Positions 1-10,027 are shown, counted from the stretch's first letter. The stretch: 34,553 nt of DNA from a candidate division SR1 bacterium (GCA_025997135.1 BNUE01000004.1:1-34553), one strand, 5' to 3'. The notes: generated by a model not told the origin, from the letters alone. Translations and numbers: made by a program.

Positions 1-1
1 T

Positions 2-106
2 TACAATAGAATTATGAATGCAGAGAAAAAAACTTTCAATTCATTTATCACTCAGTTAATCGCAGAGGCTTATTATGCAAATCAGTCTTCTCCTGCTCAG
101 AATTAG
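2..106 (+). CDS. C-terminal end of an unidentified protein (partial)
   Basis: An open frame enters from the left edge and stops at a TAG at 104-106, leaving 34 residues that end in SSPAQN. Nothing in this tail identifies a family. It lies 32 bases upstream of the prepilin gene on the same strand, so it is probably the preceding gene of the pilus block. That assignment is context only. Confidence 0.45.
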   Translation, partial: YNRIMNAEKKTFNSFITQLIAEAYYANQSSPAQN

Positions 107-138
107 TATTTTTAAGTAGATTATATATTTTGTTTTAA

Positions 139-1293
139 ATGAAGAAATCAGCGTTTACTTTTATAGAGATGGTGCTTGTGATGAGTGTATTGGCGATTTT
201 GTTGCCGTTAATTTTTTCTACAATTACAAAAGCTACTCGTATAAAAGAAGAAATTACCGTACAGACTGAGCTTTATCAGCAGACTTATGAGGTATTTGAG
301 AGATTAAATAACTTAACTCAGGACTATACTATCGATTATGAAGAATATTTTAATAGGCAAAAAGTCTGATGTAACTGAGTATGAGGATCTAGCTTTTCAT
401 GGAATGTAGTCAATTCGAGTGGGTATTGTCAGAATTTTACTGCTTATGGAAATGAACATTCTTTTTCTGATTGGGATTCTTCTAATGATTTGCCAGATTA
501 TCATAAGTATTATTATTGTTCGGATTATCAATTTTCCCCAATTCCATCCAATGAAAGAGTAGAGGATCACTGTTTTTCGGGTATTGAAACAATACAGTCA
601 TACGGTCAGTATTCTAAACTTTTTTATGATATGCACGAAGATACTGATGGGGATGGTAGCAGTGTATGAGATACTGATGATGAGGATTTGGGAGTTTGAC
701 CTGTCGCTATCGCTAATGCTACTGGAGTTCAAGAATTATATTTGATTTCAAAAAATGGAGATGAAAGGCTATATCTCAGGAGAAAACTGGTAAGTCAGTA
801 TGATATTGATAATGATTGATATTTAACTGGAGATTGAGAACAATTGTTCGTAATTCAGATGCTGAAACTTAGGTGATTTGATGCAGGAGAAAAACATAAT
901 TATGATGATACAACTTTTGCTAATAATCCGTGAGTGTTTGACTGACAAATCGATACTTGGGCATGTGATGCTAGTCAGTGATTTGTGGGTCATTGAGCCA
1001 GTATTTGAGGTGCGTATTCTAGTTATCGTTTGCCGTCATCTGCGGAAGATTGCTGGGTTGTAATGTATCAGGGGATGCTAACTTTTACAGATTGGAATTT
1101 GACTATTTACCCAGATAAAGATCCTAATTTAGCGTATAAAGAAGATGCAGTGCAAATTAATCCGTATGTAAAAATTTTTGTGCATACTAGACCATATTTA
1201 CCTGATTGGCAGTTAAATATCAAATCATATTTGCGTAATTTTCATATTGCGGTGGAGACGATGTTTAATATTCAATCAAATTATGAGGGATAG
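139..1293 (+). CDS. Large prepilin-like protein, type IV pilus / type II secretion
   Basis: 384 residues when 13 in-frame TGA codons are read as glycine. The N-terminus is a class III signal: two Lys, then Ala followed by FTFIEMVLVM and a hydrophobic stretch to about residue 25. The Phe and Glu at mature positions 1 and 5 match the prepilin peptidase and assembly residues; the residue before the cut is Ala instead of the usual Gly. The remainder is Tyr/Asp/Ser-rich, with paired cysteines, and resembles no family I can name. Far longer than a major pilin, so a minor or specialised pilin, or a pseudopilin, is more likely. It precedes the assembly ATPase by 94 bases. Under the standard code it would look like several broken pieces. 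Confidence 0.8.
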
Positions 1294-1387
1294 TTAATTC
1301 GTTCTTAAATTTCAGAAAAGTCAAGTGATAAATTCAGATTTTTTTCTGTTTTTTTCTTTTTTCGGGTTATTTGAATATACTTGAGAG

Positions 1388-2749
1388 ATGAGTTTTACCT
1401 CAAGTTCTTTTTTAATGGACGCATCAAATACACCAAATACTATAAATTTCAGAGATCTACTCAATAAATCAATATTGCAATCTGATATTGTAAGAATTTT
1501 TGATTATCTTTTGACGATTGGAGTAGAGGAAGGCGCATCAGATATTCATGTTGAACCTTTTGAGAATTATTGTCGTATTAGGATTAGGATTGATGGAGTT
1601 TTAGAGGAACTGGTGCAATATCCTAAATCATTCCATGAGTCAATTATCTCAAAGTTTAAGATTGAATCTGGGCAGATGAGACCTGATGAAAAGAGACTTC
1701 CTCAGGATGCTAGGGTCTCTGCAATTACTCAGACGAATAAAGAAATTGATCTGCGTGCTAATACTTTGCCGACCGTGCGATGAGAAAAATTGGTAATGCG
1801 TATTGTGGATAAATCGAAAGAAATTCCTTCACTGAAAATGCTGGGAATCGATGGCTCAAATGGAGCAATCCTTAGGAAAGCTCTAGATTATCCAAATGGA
1901 ATTATGCTCAATACTTGACCGACTGGATCAGGAAAAACTACAACGCTTTATTCGTGTCTGTCTGATATTAATAAAATTGAGGTAAATATTACTACTTTTG
2001 AGGATCCAGTCGAAAATAAAATGATGTGACTTAATCAATCTCAGGTTAGGTGAGACATTGGCTTTACCTTTGCATCTGGACTTCGTGCAGCCTTACGTCA
2101 GGATCCTGACATTATTATGGTGTGAGAAATTCGTGATAGAGAAACGCTAGAAATGGCGATGGAATCTGCGATGACGGGTCATCTAGTTTTTTCCACAATT
2201 CATACTAATTCAGCAGTTGAGACTATTACCAGAGTGCTGAATATGGGTGCCGAGTCTTATATGATGGCTGGAACGTTTAATCTCGTTATTGCACAGAGGC
2301 TTTGACGTAAAGTATGTTCAAACTGTGCAACTAAAGTCTTGATAAAAGATGATGCGAAATATCTTTATGCTAAAAAAACTTTTACGAATTTCGATAAAGA
2401 AGCTTTAAAAGCTGAAATTCAGAGTAGAGGAATTACTCAAGAACAGCGAACAGATTTTTTTGTGAATGGATATATGGCTCAATGAACAGGAAAAGACTCT
2501 AAAACATGAGAGATTTGCTCAGTTTGTAATGGTTCAGGCTACAAAGGTAGGATGTGACTTTATGAAATGATGGATTATACAGACCAAATTAAAGTGATGC
2601 TTTTGGACAAGAAATCGGCTTTTGAAATAGGAAAATTTGCTTTACAAAACTGAATGATTGACTTGGAGAGAGACTGAATATTTAAGGCGATACAGGGTAA
2701 GCTAGACCTAAATGAAATTTATAGATTTGTGAAGATGACAACTGGGTAA
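1388..2749 (+). CDS. pilB: Type IV pilus assembly / type II secretion ATPase (PilB/GspE family)
   Basis: 453 residues. Cytoplasmic hexameric ATPase that drives pilus extension or pseudopilus assembly. Visible in order: the N2-type segment with ASDIHVEP (about residues 53-60) and [18 protein letters not shown], where the Trp is a CGA codon at 1778; Walker [10 protein letters not shown] at 177-185 with its first Gly encoded by TGA; the Asp box TFEDPVE; Walker [15 protein letters not shown]; the His box [12 protein letters not shown]; and the tetracysteine zinc site, CSNC followed about 60 residues later by CSVC. The N-terminal N1 domain of full-length GspE is absent, so the protein is short for the family. 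It is followed by the platform protein gene after 42 bases. PilT is excluded by the zinc site and the N2 region. Confidence 0.93.
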
Positions 2750-2791
2750 TTGGACTAAAATGACAGTTTTACTTAATATATTTATTTATTG

Positions 2792-3904
2792 ATGCAACCT
2801 TGAGAAGCTCAAAAAGAAAATCTGACTCTGCAACAGCGTTTTAATAACTTTATTGTTGAATTACAGAAACCAACTCTTAATGAAAAGGCTACGTTTTTTA
2901 GATTATTGGCAGTATCTCAGAAGGCAGGTTTAGGTATTAGAGCATCACTGGTCTCTCTACAACAATGACAAGAAAATAAATGAATGCTGATGATATTGGA
3001 AGATATGATTCAGAGATTGACGGCTGGTTCTGGACTCGCAGAGGCAATGTCTTATCATGCTTATTTCTTTACGTCAGAAGAGATTGAATTGTTAAAATCT
3101 ACTGAAATTACAGGGAATATGTCTGCAACTCTTGAGGAAATTGCAGATGATTTGGAAGCAAACCAAATAATTAATGCAAAAGTAAAAAAAGCTTTGACAT
3201 ACCCAACTTTGATTATCGTTTTTGCAGTATTGGCTGTGGTAGTTTTGCTGATCAAGGTAATGCCTGCGATTGTAACTATGTATTGAGATCCTGAAGAACT
3301 ACCATGAATTACTAAATTTATGCTAAATGTCTCAGCGTTTTTACAGGTGAACTGGTGGAAATGTTTGATACTTATTTTTACATTGATTACATCTTATAAA
3401 TTACTCTATAAATACGTGTTATTGTTCAAAATTATGATTGATACATTGATGATTAAGGTTCCAGTCGTAAAAAATGTAGTAAAATTATTTTATATGCACC
3501 GTTTTACCGTGCTTTTGTCTCAGTTTTATGCTGCTGGAGTAAGTCCAATTATATCTTTTAATCTGCTGGCAAATATCTTTTCAAATTTTTGTTATAAAAA
3601 GAAGATGATTGAGGTGAAAAATTCTATTGCATCTGGTTTTTCTATCTTTGAATCTATGGAATGATCTGACCTGTTTGATCCAATTTTGATTCAAATTATT
3701 AGTGTCTGAGAGAATACAGGTTCGCTTACGGATGTGTTGAGAAAGATCTCTAGCTTTTATTTAATGAGTTTGAATGCTGCTATCGATGCATTGACAGCCA
3801 TTATTGAGCCATTTTTGATGGTTTGAGTTGCAGGGATGGTAGGTACTTTGCTCTGAGCTATTTATTTGCCAATGGCTGATATGGTGAATCAGATTAGTGG
3901 ATAG
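2792..3904 (+). CDS. pilC: Inner-membrane platform protein of type IV pilus / type II secretion (GspF/PilC family)
   Basis: 370 residues with the duplicated GspF layout. A cytoplasmic helical half (KATFFRLLAVSQKAGLGI, then LEEIADDLEANQ) is followed by a membrane segment around LIIVFAVLAVVVLLIKVM. A second helical half (LLSQFYAAGVSPIISFNLL, then SVGENTGSLTDVLRKIS) leads to a C-terminal membrane hairpin around IEPFLMVGVAGMVG. GENTG and the IEP motif are family hallmarks; the first Gly of GENTG is TGA. The protein anchors the ATPase to the pilus base. The start at ATG 2792 is the first ATG after an in-frame TAA at 2774; no Shine-Dalgarno sequence precedes it. Pilus extension and secretion versions cannot be told apart here. 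Confidence 0.92.
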
Positions 3905-3946
3905 ATATTATGTCAAAAAAATATTTACATTTTTCTATAAAAAGAT

Positions 3947-4660
3947 ATGAAAAGAAAGAAAAATCAGATTAAAATTCACGTATATCTTTGAGTAATATTC
4001 AGCTTTCTTTTTCTTTTTCAGCTTACTTTTGCTGGAAATGGAGTGCTTATGAGTCTTATCGATGAACATATTGTTCTTGGGATAAATAGTGCTTCATCTG
4101 CTACTTCATCCTCATCGCTTTCAAAAAATGGTCAGCTTTCTTTTTCTGATCCTTTACTTTTGCAAAAGGTTGTAGATGCTGCGAATTCTCAGTCATTGAT
4201 TTCTCAGCTGGATTTGGCAAATGATACTACAAAAAGGACTCTCATAATTCAAAATTACTTATCTACTCAGAAAATATTACTCGAATATTTGCAGAAATTT
4301 TCTCAAGCAGAGGATTTGGATATCAAGTCTTACACTGCTAAAATTCAGACTTGTAATCTGCCAATCGAAGAAAAAAATAAATCCTATCAAAATGCAGTTC
4401 TATCTTATCAATATCAGCAGGCAAATAATTTATCACAGGAAATTGCTCAACTGAGAGCTTGCGTGGCAGAGAATACGGTTTACTATAAGCAGCATCTGCT
4501 CTATAAAGATATGATGGATAACTCTTTTAATGCTTTGCAGAAAAAAATTGTTTATTTAGATCAGCAGAAAGATACGATCGCTAAACATTATGAGATTCTC
4601 AAACCTCAGCTTCTCAAGCAACTTTATGATGTAAGCCAAACTTTGCAGGCGAATTTTTAG
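3947..4660 (+). CDS. Exported coiled-coil protein of the pilus locus, unknown function
   Basis: 237 residues. A basic start (MKRKKNQIK) leads to a hydrophobic run ending LFQLTFAGNG, a plausible Sec signal peptide cut after Ala. A Ser-rich linker follows, then about 150 residues rich in Gln, Leu, Lys and Glu with heptad-like spacing, as in a long alpha-helical coiled coil. Two cysteines (QTCNLP and LRACVAEN) could form a disulfide. I do not recognise a family. Co-directional with the pilus genes and 42 bases after pilC, so a periplasmic or surface accessory of the pilus is an inference. Its stop overlaps the convergent ychF stop by four bases. Confidence 0.7.
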
Positions 4661-5763
4661 ACATTAAATTTAAAAATCATCACGTCTCAATCTTTAACGA
4701 TATAACTTTTGCCTTCCATTCTGAGGACTCATTTTTCTCTGGCTTTGGCTCGGCTACCTGTCGATATTAAGTCATCGTAAGATACTACGTCTGCTTTTAT
4801 AAAACCTCTCTCAAAATCTGAATGGATAGCTCCAGCAGCCTGAGGAGCTGTAGAATTTAGAGGTATTGTCCATGCTTTTGATTCTTTCTCTCCAGTCGTA
4901 AAATAGTACATTAGACCTAGAGTATTGAATGCTAACATAATTAGATCGTCTAGCGTCGGGACTTTTGTGTGTTCGATCTCTAGCATTTCGGCTAAAAACT
5001 CAACTTTTTCTGAGGTCGTCATCTCCATCATCTCTTGTTCGACTTTTACGCAGACGATAGAGACAGGGGAGTGGAGAACTGATTCTACTTCTGTTTTTAG
5101 CTTTTCAGCATTTGAAAGCTCTTCTTGAGCTACATTGAGTGCATAAATTATTGGTTTGAGAGTTAGAAAATTGTATGATTTTATCAGTTTCAGCTCTTCT
5201 GGAGTGAGGGAATTTTTGATCGTGTTGGCAAGTTTGCCGTCCATTAGGGTGGTATAAATGCGTTCTAATGTGTCCACAAGTTTCTTGTCATCTGGGCTTC
5301 AATTTCAGCTTTTTGCTTTCTTTTGTAAAGTCGGGAGGGTCTTCTCGATATGTTCAATGTCCGCAAAGATGAGCTCAGTATTGATAATTTCAGCATCTCT
5401 GAGTGGATTTATCTCGCCTTCGACATGGACGACATCTGTATCTTTGAAATGTCTCAAAACTTGCACGATAGCGTCAGTTTCGCGGATATTTGCGAGAAAC
5501 TTATTTCATAATCATTCGCCTTTGCTGGCACCTTTTACGAGCCCCGCAATGTCTACAAATTCTGTGACAGCATAAACTGTTTTTTTGGAGTTTGATAGCT
5601 CTGAAAGCTTGGTTAGGCGTTCATCTTTTACCTCAACGATGCCAATGTTTGGATCTATGGTACAGAATGGAAAGTTTTCTGCAGGTGCAGAATAGGATTT
5701 TGTGAGAGCATTGAATAGGGTAGATTTGCCAACATTTGGTAGTCATATGATTCCGATTTTCAT
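4657..5763 (-). CDS. ychF: Ribosome-binding ATPase YchF (Obg family)
   Basis: 368 residues, the usual length. P-loop GLPNVGKST near residues 7-15, with the first Gly as TGA; G3 [14 protein letters not shown]; the NVAQEE segment in place of a GTP-specific NKxD, as in the ATP-preferring YchF branch; and the C-terminal TGS domain ending [17 protein letters not shown]. YchF binds ribosomes and links translation to stress responses in other bacteria. A CGA in GSWAKAREKG is best read as Trp. Without recoding the gene would appear to end at 4729, losing the conserved C-terminus, which is direct evidence for UGA readthrough as Gly. Convergent with the preceding gene, with the last four bases shared. 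Confidence 0.95.
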
Positions 5764-5856
5764 ATTGTGAAGTGATAAGGGTAAAATGTAGTCTATCTCA
5801 TAGTCTGTTATATTTATTCAGCTTTCTTTTTCTAGTTCTTTTTCATAAAAAATCTC

Positions 5857-5884
5857 TTGCAGTTTGAAGTGAATAGTGTATTAT
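5857..5884 (+). promoter_or_regulatory. Candidate sigma-70 promoter for ruvA
   Basis: TTGCAG at 5857-5862, a 16-bp spacer and TATTAT at 5879-5884, 32 bases before the ruvA ATG. The spacer matches the 16 bp used by most promoters in this window. The match is imperfect, so confidence is moderate. Confidence 0.45.
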
Positions 5885-5916
5885 GAATTAGTTGTTTTAT
5901 TCACTGATGATTTAGA

Positions 5917-6468
5917 ATGTTTCATTATTTTTTGGGTAAAATATGTTCTTATGGGGCAGTTCGTATGCTGCAAAATGATCAGTTTGGAATTCAAATTCAA
6001 TATCAGGGAAAAAAAGCTGAATGAGAATTTTTCTTATATCCTTATCTAGATGATAATAAAAAAACGGTTCTGTATTATGCTTTTGATACAGTGGATCAGA
6101 AACAACTTTTTGAATCTCTACTAAAAATAAATTGAATTGGAGCAAAAACGGCTCTGATTATCTCAAATTATAATTATGAAGATTTAAAAAATGCAGTTCA
6201 TACGATGGATGTGAAATTTTTTCAGTCTATACCGGGAATCTGACCAAAGAGTGCGAAAAAAATTATATTAGAAATGAAAGGAACTATAGATTTAAGGCAG
6301 GTTTCGATAATGGATATGGATCAGAAACTGATGAAAGATATTGTAAAATCGTTGAAAAATTTTGGATATGATGTAGAGTCTGTCAAAAATATATTGACAA
6401 CATACGACTGAAAAATTACAAAAGAAAATATGTGAGAAGTGATAAAATGGGTAATAACTCAGTTATAG
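5917..6468 (+). CDS. ruvA: Holliday junction branch migration protein RuvA
   Basis: 183 residues. The N-terminal OB-fold region runs to about residue 65. Tandem helix-hairpin-helix motifs follow: INGIGAKTALIIS and IPGIGPKSAKKIILEMKG, both with TGA-encoded glycines. A C-terminal helical domain (KDIVKSLKNFGYD to the end) would contact RuvB. RuvA tetramers clamp four-way junctions and load RuvB. The open frame is slightly shorter than the usual ~200 residues, mostly in the linker before domain III. ruvB and ruvC are not in the window. Confidence 0.9.
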
Positions 6469-6501
6469 TTTTTTTTATTTTACTGCGTTTGTCGTGTAGA
6501 G

Positions 6502-6924
6502 ATGCCAGTTTTAAAGCATTTACTTAGTGATTATTGAACTCAGCTGAAATATTTGTTGCTTTTTTTGCTTTTGATTATTGGGATTTTTACGATTAAAATT
6601 TATGTAAATTATTTAACGATTATAAATACTGTGGTGGGAATTGATGAAAAGAATACACATGTACAAAACGATATGAATTATTCTCAGTATTTTCAGTCAG
6701 CATATTTGGCTTCTGATTATGGACATTTATTTTTGGCTCATGATAATAATATTGTTTTTTGGGGAGAAACTATTATCTCTTTTAATTATCCATCCAGTCA
6801 GAAAAATCAGGTTCAGGAACTGAATCTCAATCATATTCCAAATCGTCAGCAGACACAAGAACAGGAAAGAATGGATCTCAATCCTCGTGATGCTCGAAAA
6901 GTATTTTTGGATGAGAAAATTTAA
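6502..6924 (+). CDS. Small single-pass membrane protein, unknown
   Basis: 140 residues. One strong transmembrane segment, KYLLLFLLLIIGIFTIKIYV (about residues 16-35), follows a short cytoplasmic N-terminus. The remaining ~100 residues are polar, ending in a Gln/Arg/Asp-rich tail. The layout fits a membrane-anchored protein of the FtsB/FtsL size class, but no conserved motif supports that. It follows ruvA by 33 bases and is probably co-transcribed. Confidence 0.6.
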
Positions 6925-6936
6925 TTACTTTCTAAT

Positions 6937-7719
6937 TTAATCGCCCTCTAATTCTTTTAACTGGTCACGAATTATGGCTGCATCTTCAAATCTTCGTTCT
7001 TTGATGGCAGTATCTAACTGAGATTTTAAATCTTTCGCAATCATGGTTTTTTCAGCTTTGGTCATTTTTTTGAGGCGTTTAACTTTTCAGCGAGTGAGAG
7101 AGGAGAACTCTTGTCTGAGATCTTCATCTGTTTTTACTATTTCTAGATCTTTGAGGTTGGAAGTAGCTGCTCTCGGAGTGATATGGTGCTTTGTATTGAA
7201 TTTCTCTTGGATTGAGCGGCGGCGATAGGTCTCTCGTAGTGATTTTAGGATAGATTCTGTAAGCATATCGGCATATAATATCACTTCACTTTTGGGATTT
7301 CTGGCAGCACGACCGATAATTTGGATGAGAGAAGTCGTAGATCTGAGAAATCCTTCTTTGTCTGCATCTAAAACAGCGATGAGAGTTACTTCAGGTAAAT
7401 CTATACCTTCACGGAGTAGGTTTACTCCGACTATGATGTCGATTACTCAGGATTTCAGCTTTTTTATTATTTCTCGTCTATCCATGGTAGCGATCTCACT
7501 ATGCAGGTAGAAAGCCTTGTATCATTTGGATACTAGGAAATTTGTCACTTCTTCACTGGACTTTTTGGTTAAAGTGATTAGTAAAATTTTACCACCATCG
7601 GAAATATGTTGGTCAAATTTTGTGAGTAAATGCTCCAAAAAAGCAGGAGAAGATTGAGGTATCTCTGCAGGATCTAACTGTAGATATTGAGATATTTTTT
7701 TATGATTTTTAATTGTCAT
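6937..7719 (-). CDS. uvrB: C-terminal fragment of excinuclease UvrB (motifs IV-VI plus UVR domain)
   Basis: 260 residues that match only the last ~40% of UvrB. Present: [45 protein letters not shown] (motif V), [19 protein letters not shown] (motif VI), YADMLTES, and a C-terminal UVR motif [17 protein letters not shown] that would bind UvrA or UvrC. The Walker A, beta-hairpin and damage-binding half is missing. An in-frame TAA lies two codons before the ATG at 7719, and the sequence upstream is a non-coding RNA gene, so the N-terminal half is not adjacent. Either a decayed remnant or a stand-alone helicase-C/UVR protein; the reading frame and motifs are intact, which favours an expressed product. 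Confidence 0.85.
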
Positions 7720-7759
7720 AGGTTATGTGTAAGTTTTTGCAGTGGAAAATCAAGGATTT

Positions 7760-7946
7760 TAAGAAAAGGACGATATTATCTCTAGTTTAATATCCTCCTT
7801 TATGCTACAACAATGCTAAGCACTGCTTTCTATGACGACTCTAAATCCACTGAGAAGTGAAATTAGGTGGGACAAAAAAATATAAGCGAATAAGTGGAGG
7901 GAAACATAGAAATGAATTAGATCGTCCTTAACGCCAGAAAAACTGA
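7760..7946 (-). ncRNA. Structured small RNA (~185 nt), family unassigned
   Basis: The gene-free interval between uvrB' and the DUF1653 gene carries a perfect minus-strand promoter (see 7953-7981). The predicted transcript starts near 7946 with a hairpin, CGTCAG-TTTTT-CTGGCG. It then folds on itself: AAGGACGAT (7921-7929 on the opposite strand) pairs with ATCGTCCTT (7766-7774), GAATTAG pairs with CTAGTTT, and GGAGGG pairs with CCTCC at 7793-7798. The distal closing arm runs into TTTTCTT, a terminator-like end. A rod of stacked helices around internal loops resembles 6S RNA architecture, but I cannot match a consensus. It could also act as a leader for the uvrB fragment 40 bases downstream. Confidence 0.6.
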
Positions 7947-7952
7947 CGCTTT

Positions 7953-7981
7953 ATTATAATCGGTTTGAATTGATTTGTCAA
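7953..7981 (-). promoter_or_regulatory. Perfect sigma-70 promoter of the small RNA
   Basis: On the minus strand TTGACA (7976-7981), a 17-bp spacer and TATAAT (7953-7958): both hexamers at consensus. It fires away from the DUF1653 gene, whose own promoter begins only 11 bases further along. Confidence 0.85.
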
Positions 7982-7991
7982 ATTTTTTGAC

Positions 7992-8020
7992 TTGATTTTT
8001 TATGAAGAATAGATTATATT
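7992..8020 (+). promoter_or_regulatory. Promoter of the DUF1653 gene
   Basis: TTGATT (7992-7997), 17-bp spacer, TATATT (8015-8020), 29 bases before the ATG at 8050. It is divergent from the small RNA promoter. Confidence 0.6.
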
Positions 8021-8049
8021 CTATTTTTTAACAAATCAAAAATAATAAT

Positions 8050-8331
8050 ATGAAAACAAAAGAGCCAAAACTCGTAATTGGTGGGATTTATCGCCATTTC
8101 AAAGGGGAGCTTTATAGAGTGGATAATTTAGTCATTGACTCTGAAGAAAAGAAAGAATATGTGCTGTATACGTCCCTCTATCATCCCAAAGCTGGTCTAG
8201 GCTTTCATACCCAATTTATCAGGCTAAAAGATATGTTTCTCTCGCCTGTAGATAGGGTGAAATATCCAGATGTGGAGCAATATTGGCGTTTTCAGATGGT
8301 GTATGATTGGGAGGGAAAAAAGGTAGGATAA
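8050..8331 (+). CDS. DUF1653 family protein
   Basis: 93 residues. The N-terminal GGIYRHFKGELYRVDNL and the later LYTSLYHPKAGLGF and FIRLKDMFLSPV blocks match the small DUF1653 family, a beta-rich domain of unknown function found as a stand-alone protein in many bacteria. No signal peptide or membrane segment. Monocistronic, with its own promoter and a strong terminator directly after the stop. Contains no TGA, CGA or CGG codon. Confidence 0.85.
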   Translation: MKTKEPKLVIGGIYRHFKGELYRVDNLVIDSEEKKEYVLYTSLYHPKAGLGFHTQFIRLKDMFLSPVDRVKYPDVEQYWRFQMVYDWEGKKVG

Positions 8332-8339
8332 TAGATAAA

Positions 8340-8375
8340 AAAGCTGATCTTTATCATTAGATTGGCTTTCTTTTT
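8340..8375 (+). terminator. Rho-independent terminator after the DUF1653 gene
   Basis: An 11-bp stem, AAAGCTGATCT (8340-8350) with AGATTGGCTTT (8359-8369), an 8-base loop, then CTTTTT. One copy of the dispersed 10-mer (as AAAAAGCTGA, 8338-8347) forms part of the stem. Confidence 0.85.
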
Positions 8376-8387
8376 AATAAATTTTTG

Positions 8388-8444
8388 AAATATAAAAGGA
8401 CAGGATATGAAATAAATATAAAAGGACAGGTACAAGACCTGTCC
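8388..8444. repeat. Tandem 17-mer with palindromic hairpin
   Basis: AAATATAAAAGGACAGG occurs at 8388-8404 and again at 8414-8430. The second copy runs into an 8-bp hairpin, GGACAGGT (8424-8431) with ACCTGTCC (8437-8444), loop ACAAG. It looks like a partly duplicated REP/MITE-type palindrome between the DUF1653 terminator and the end of the RuBisCO gene. It may also act as a terminator for the latter. Confidence 0.6.
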
Positions 8445-8463
8445 CTACAAGAAGGTGATAAAT

Positions 8464-9963
8464 TTATACATTGGATTCTGCTTGCTCTGCATGTTCAGCT
8501 TCTCTTTGAAGTTCAGCTTCTTTTGCTTCTTTTCTAGCTTTTTCTCACTCGAAAAACTGGATGGCTTCGGCTAATTCAATATGGTCTTTGGCGTAATCGT
8601 GAATATCGATATCTGCTTTGAATGCTTCACAAGCCTGAACTAGGGCTGTGGCTCAGCTTTTTGTTCCTTTTGGATGGGCGTGTGTTCCTGCTCACATGGT
8701 GGTGATGAAGTCGGTGTTTCACATCAGGTCAATAAATGGCTTGAGAAGTGTTGGATTGAGTCCGCCTGAAATAATTGGACAACATTTTTTGATTCATCTT
8801 CGTGAGTCGTCAATTAGAATTTCTTGATTTTTTGCATCTAGGGCTTCCATTGACATAAAATCTTCGTCATTCATAGGGATAGTAGATCGAGACTGTTCAA
8901 ACGTGTGTCATTTTTTGAAAAGGTGAAGAATGCCGTCTGCGGCTGTGATGTCTTCGCTTGGAGTTCCAGCCATTTTGCCGACTCCGGCTGTTCAGGTATG
9001 AATTCCACTGGCTCCAGCGAGTCTAGCGAATTTTGATAGAACGAGAACGGTATATCCAATTGGGTTTTCTGGTCTGGTGAAAGCTCCGTGTCAGGCTCTG
9101 TGAAAATGAATGAAAACATCTGGATATTTCCTGCGAAGTGTCTGCACTGCCATCCGTCCTGCTGTCGTGCCGTCGATAAGAAATGCGTAAGAACCTGGTT
9201 CAAATCCTGCATTTCTGATCATTTCACAACGCTCAATCATCGTGTCATAATCTGCCGCTGAGACATTGAAGGAATGTACTTTTTTCTGTCAGGTTTCTTT
9301 TACTGCTTTGTCCATGGCTTGTTTGATATGTGCGACCATCTTGTCGTATGGACAGAAATCCTGATCTGCTTGTGGTTCATCGTTTTTTACGAAATCTCAA
9401 CCTCAAACTCGAAAATCGTATGCAACTTCAGCATATTCCGCAGATGATAAGCCCATTTTAGGTTTTACAATGGTTCATAGAATTGGTCTGTCGTAGACGT
9501 TCAAGTATCTCCTCATATCATCGAGTGTGTAGCTGGGACCATCATATTGTTCGAGCATTACTGGGGGAAACCAGATGTCGAGCAGTTTGCAGGCTTTTGC
9601 TTCTTTCATTCCGAAGATATTACCTGCGATATAAGTCATAATATTCTGAACATTTCATTTACGATCGAATAATCTCCGAGGGTAAGCTATTTTGACCACG
9701 TTATCTTCCAGATCTACATCGTAAACGACTGCATTCAAAAGCTTAGAGTACGCTGTTTCTGTCCTCACGGCAAAGTTAGTTCAGGTGCTGGATTCGGCTG
9801 ATACTTCAGCTGCTGCCTGCAAAATATTTAGTTTTCCGCCTGGGATGAGGTGAAATGATGCGAGCATATAGTCGCCATTGTATGGATCTGGTAGGTCGAG
9901 ATTAATATAAGCGAGCTGATGAGTGTTGAGGGTTGAAAGCATTGTTTGAAGTTGGTCGGTCAT
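8464..9963 (-). CDS. rbcL: Ribulose-1,5-bisphosphate carboxylase/oxygenase, form II/III-like large subunit
   Basis: 499 residues. Catalytic signatures are complete: [10 protein letters not shown] (Lys167, Lys169), [15 protein letters not shown] (carbamylated Lys193, metal ligands Asp195 and Glu196), HFHRAGHG, loop 6 [17 protein letters not shown] and [10 protein letters not shown]. Trp185 (CGA at 9409-9411) and Trp388 (CGA at 8800-8802, in SWRGIKKC) sit where form II enzymes have Trp, and several invariant glycines are TGA. No small-subunit gene or phosphoribulokinase is near. In SR1 and other candidate-phylum bacteria such enzymes are thought to act in AMP/nucleoside salvage, producing 3-phosphoglycerate from ribulose bisphosphate. 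A Lys/Glu/Ala-rich tail of about 30 residues follows the barrel. Confidence 0.95.
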
Positions 9964-9999
9964 TTTTTTTGTTTAAATTAAAAGATAAAAACTAAATTA

Positions 10000-10027
10000 A
10001 TTATATGATTTTTTTGTGAATTATCAA
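10000..10027 (-). promoter_or_regulatory. Promoter of the RuBisCO gene
   Basis: On the minus strand TTGATA (10022-10027), 16-bp spacer, TATAAT (10000-10005), 36 bases before the start codon. It lies back-to-back with the promoter at 10057-10084. Confidence 0.65.

Noticed and set aside
139..1293. Several short frames separated by TGA, looking like a broken pseudogene
   Set aside because: With TGA as Gly the frame is continuous; the same holds for most genes here, including highly conserved ones.
3910..3972. 20-residue frame between pilC and the exported coiled-coil gene
   Set aside because: Very short and overlaps the start of a frame with a good signal peptide; no independent support.
8871..9212. 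113-residue minus-strand frame within RuBisCO
   Set aside because: Out of phase with the RuBisCO frame; an antisense-phase shadow of it.
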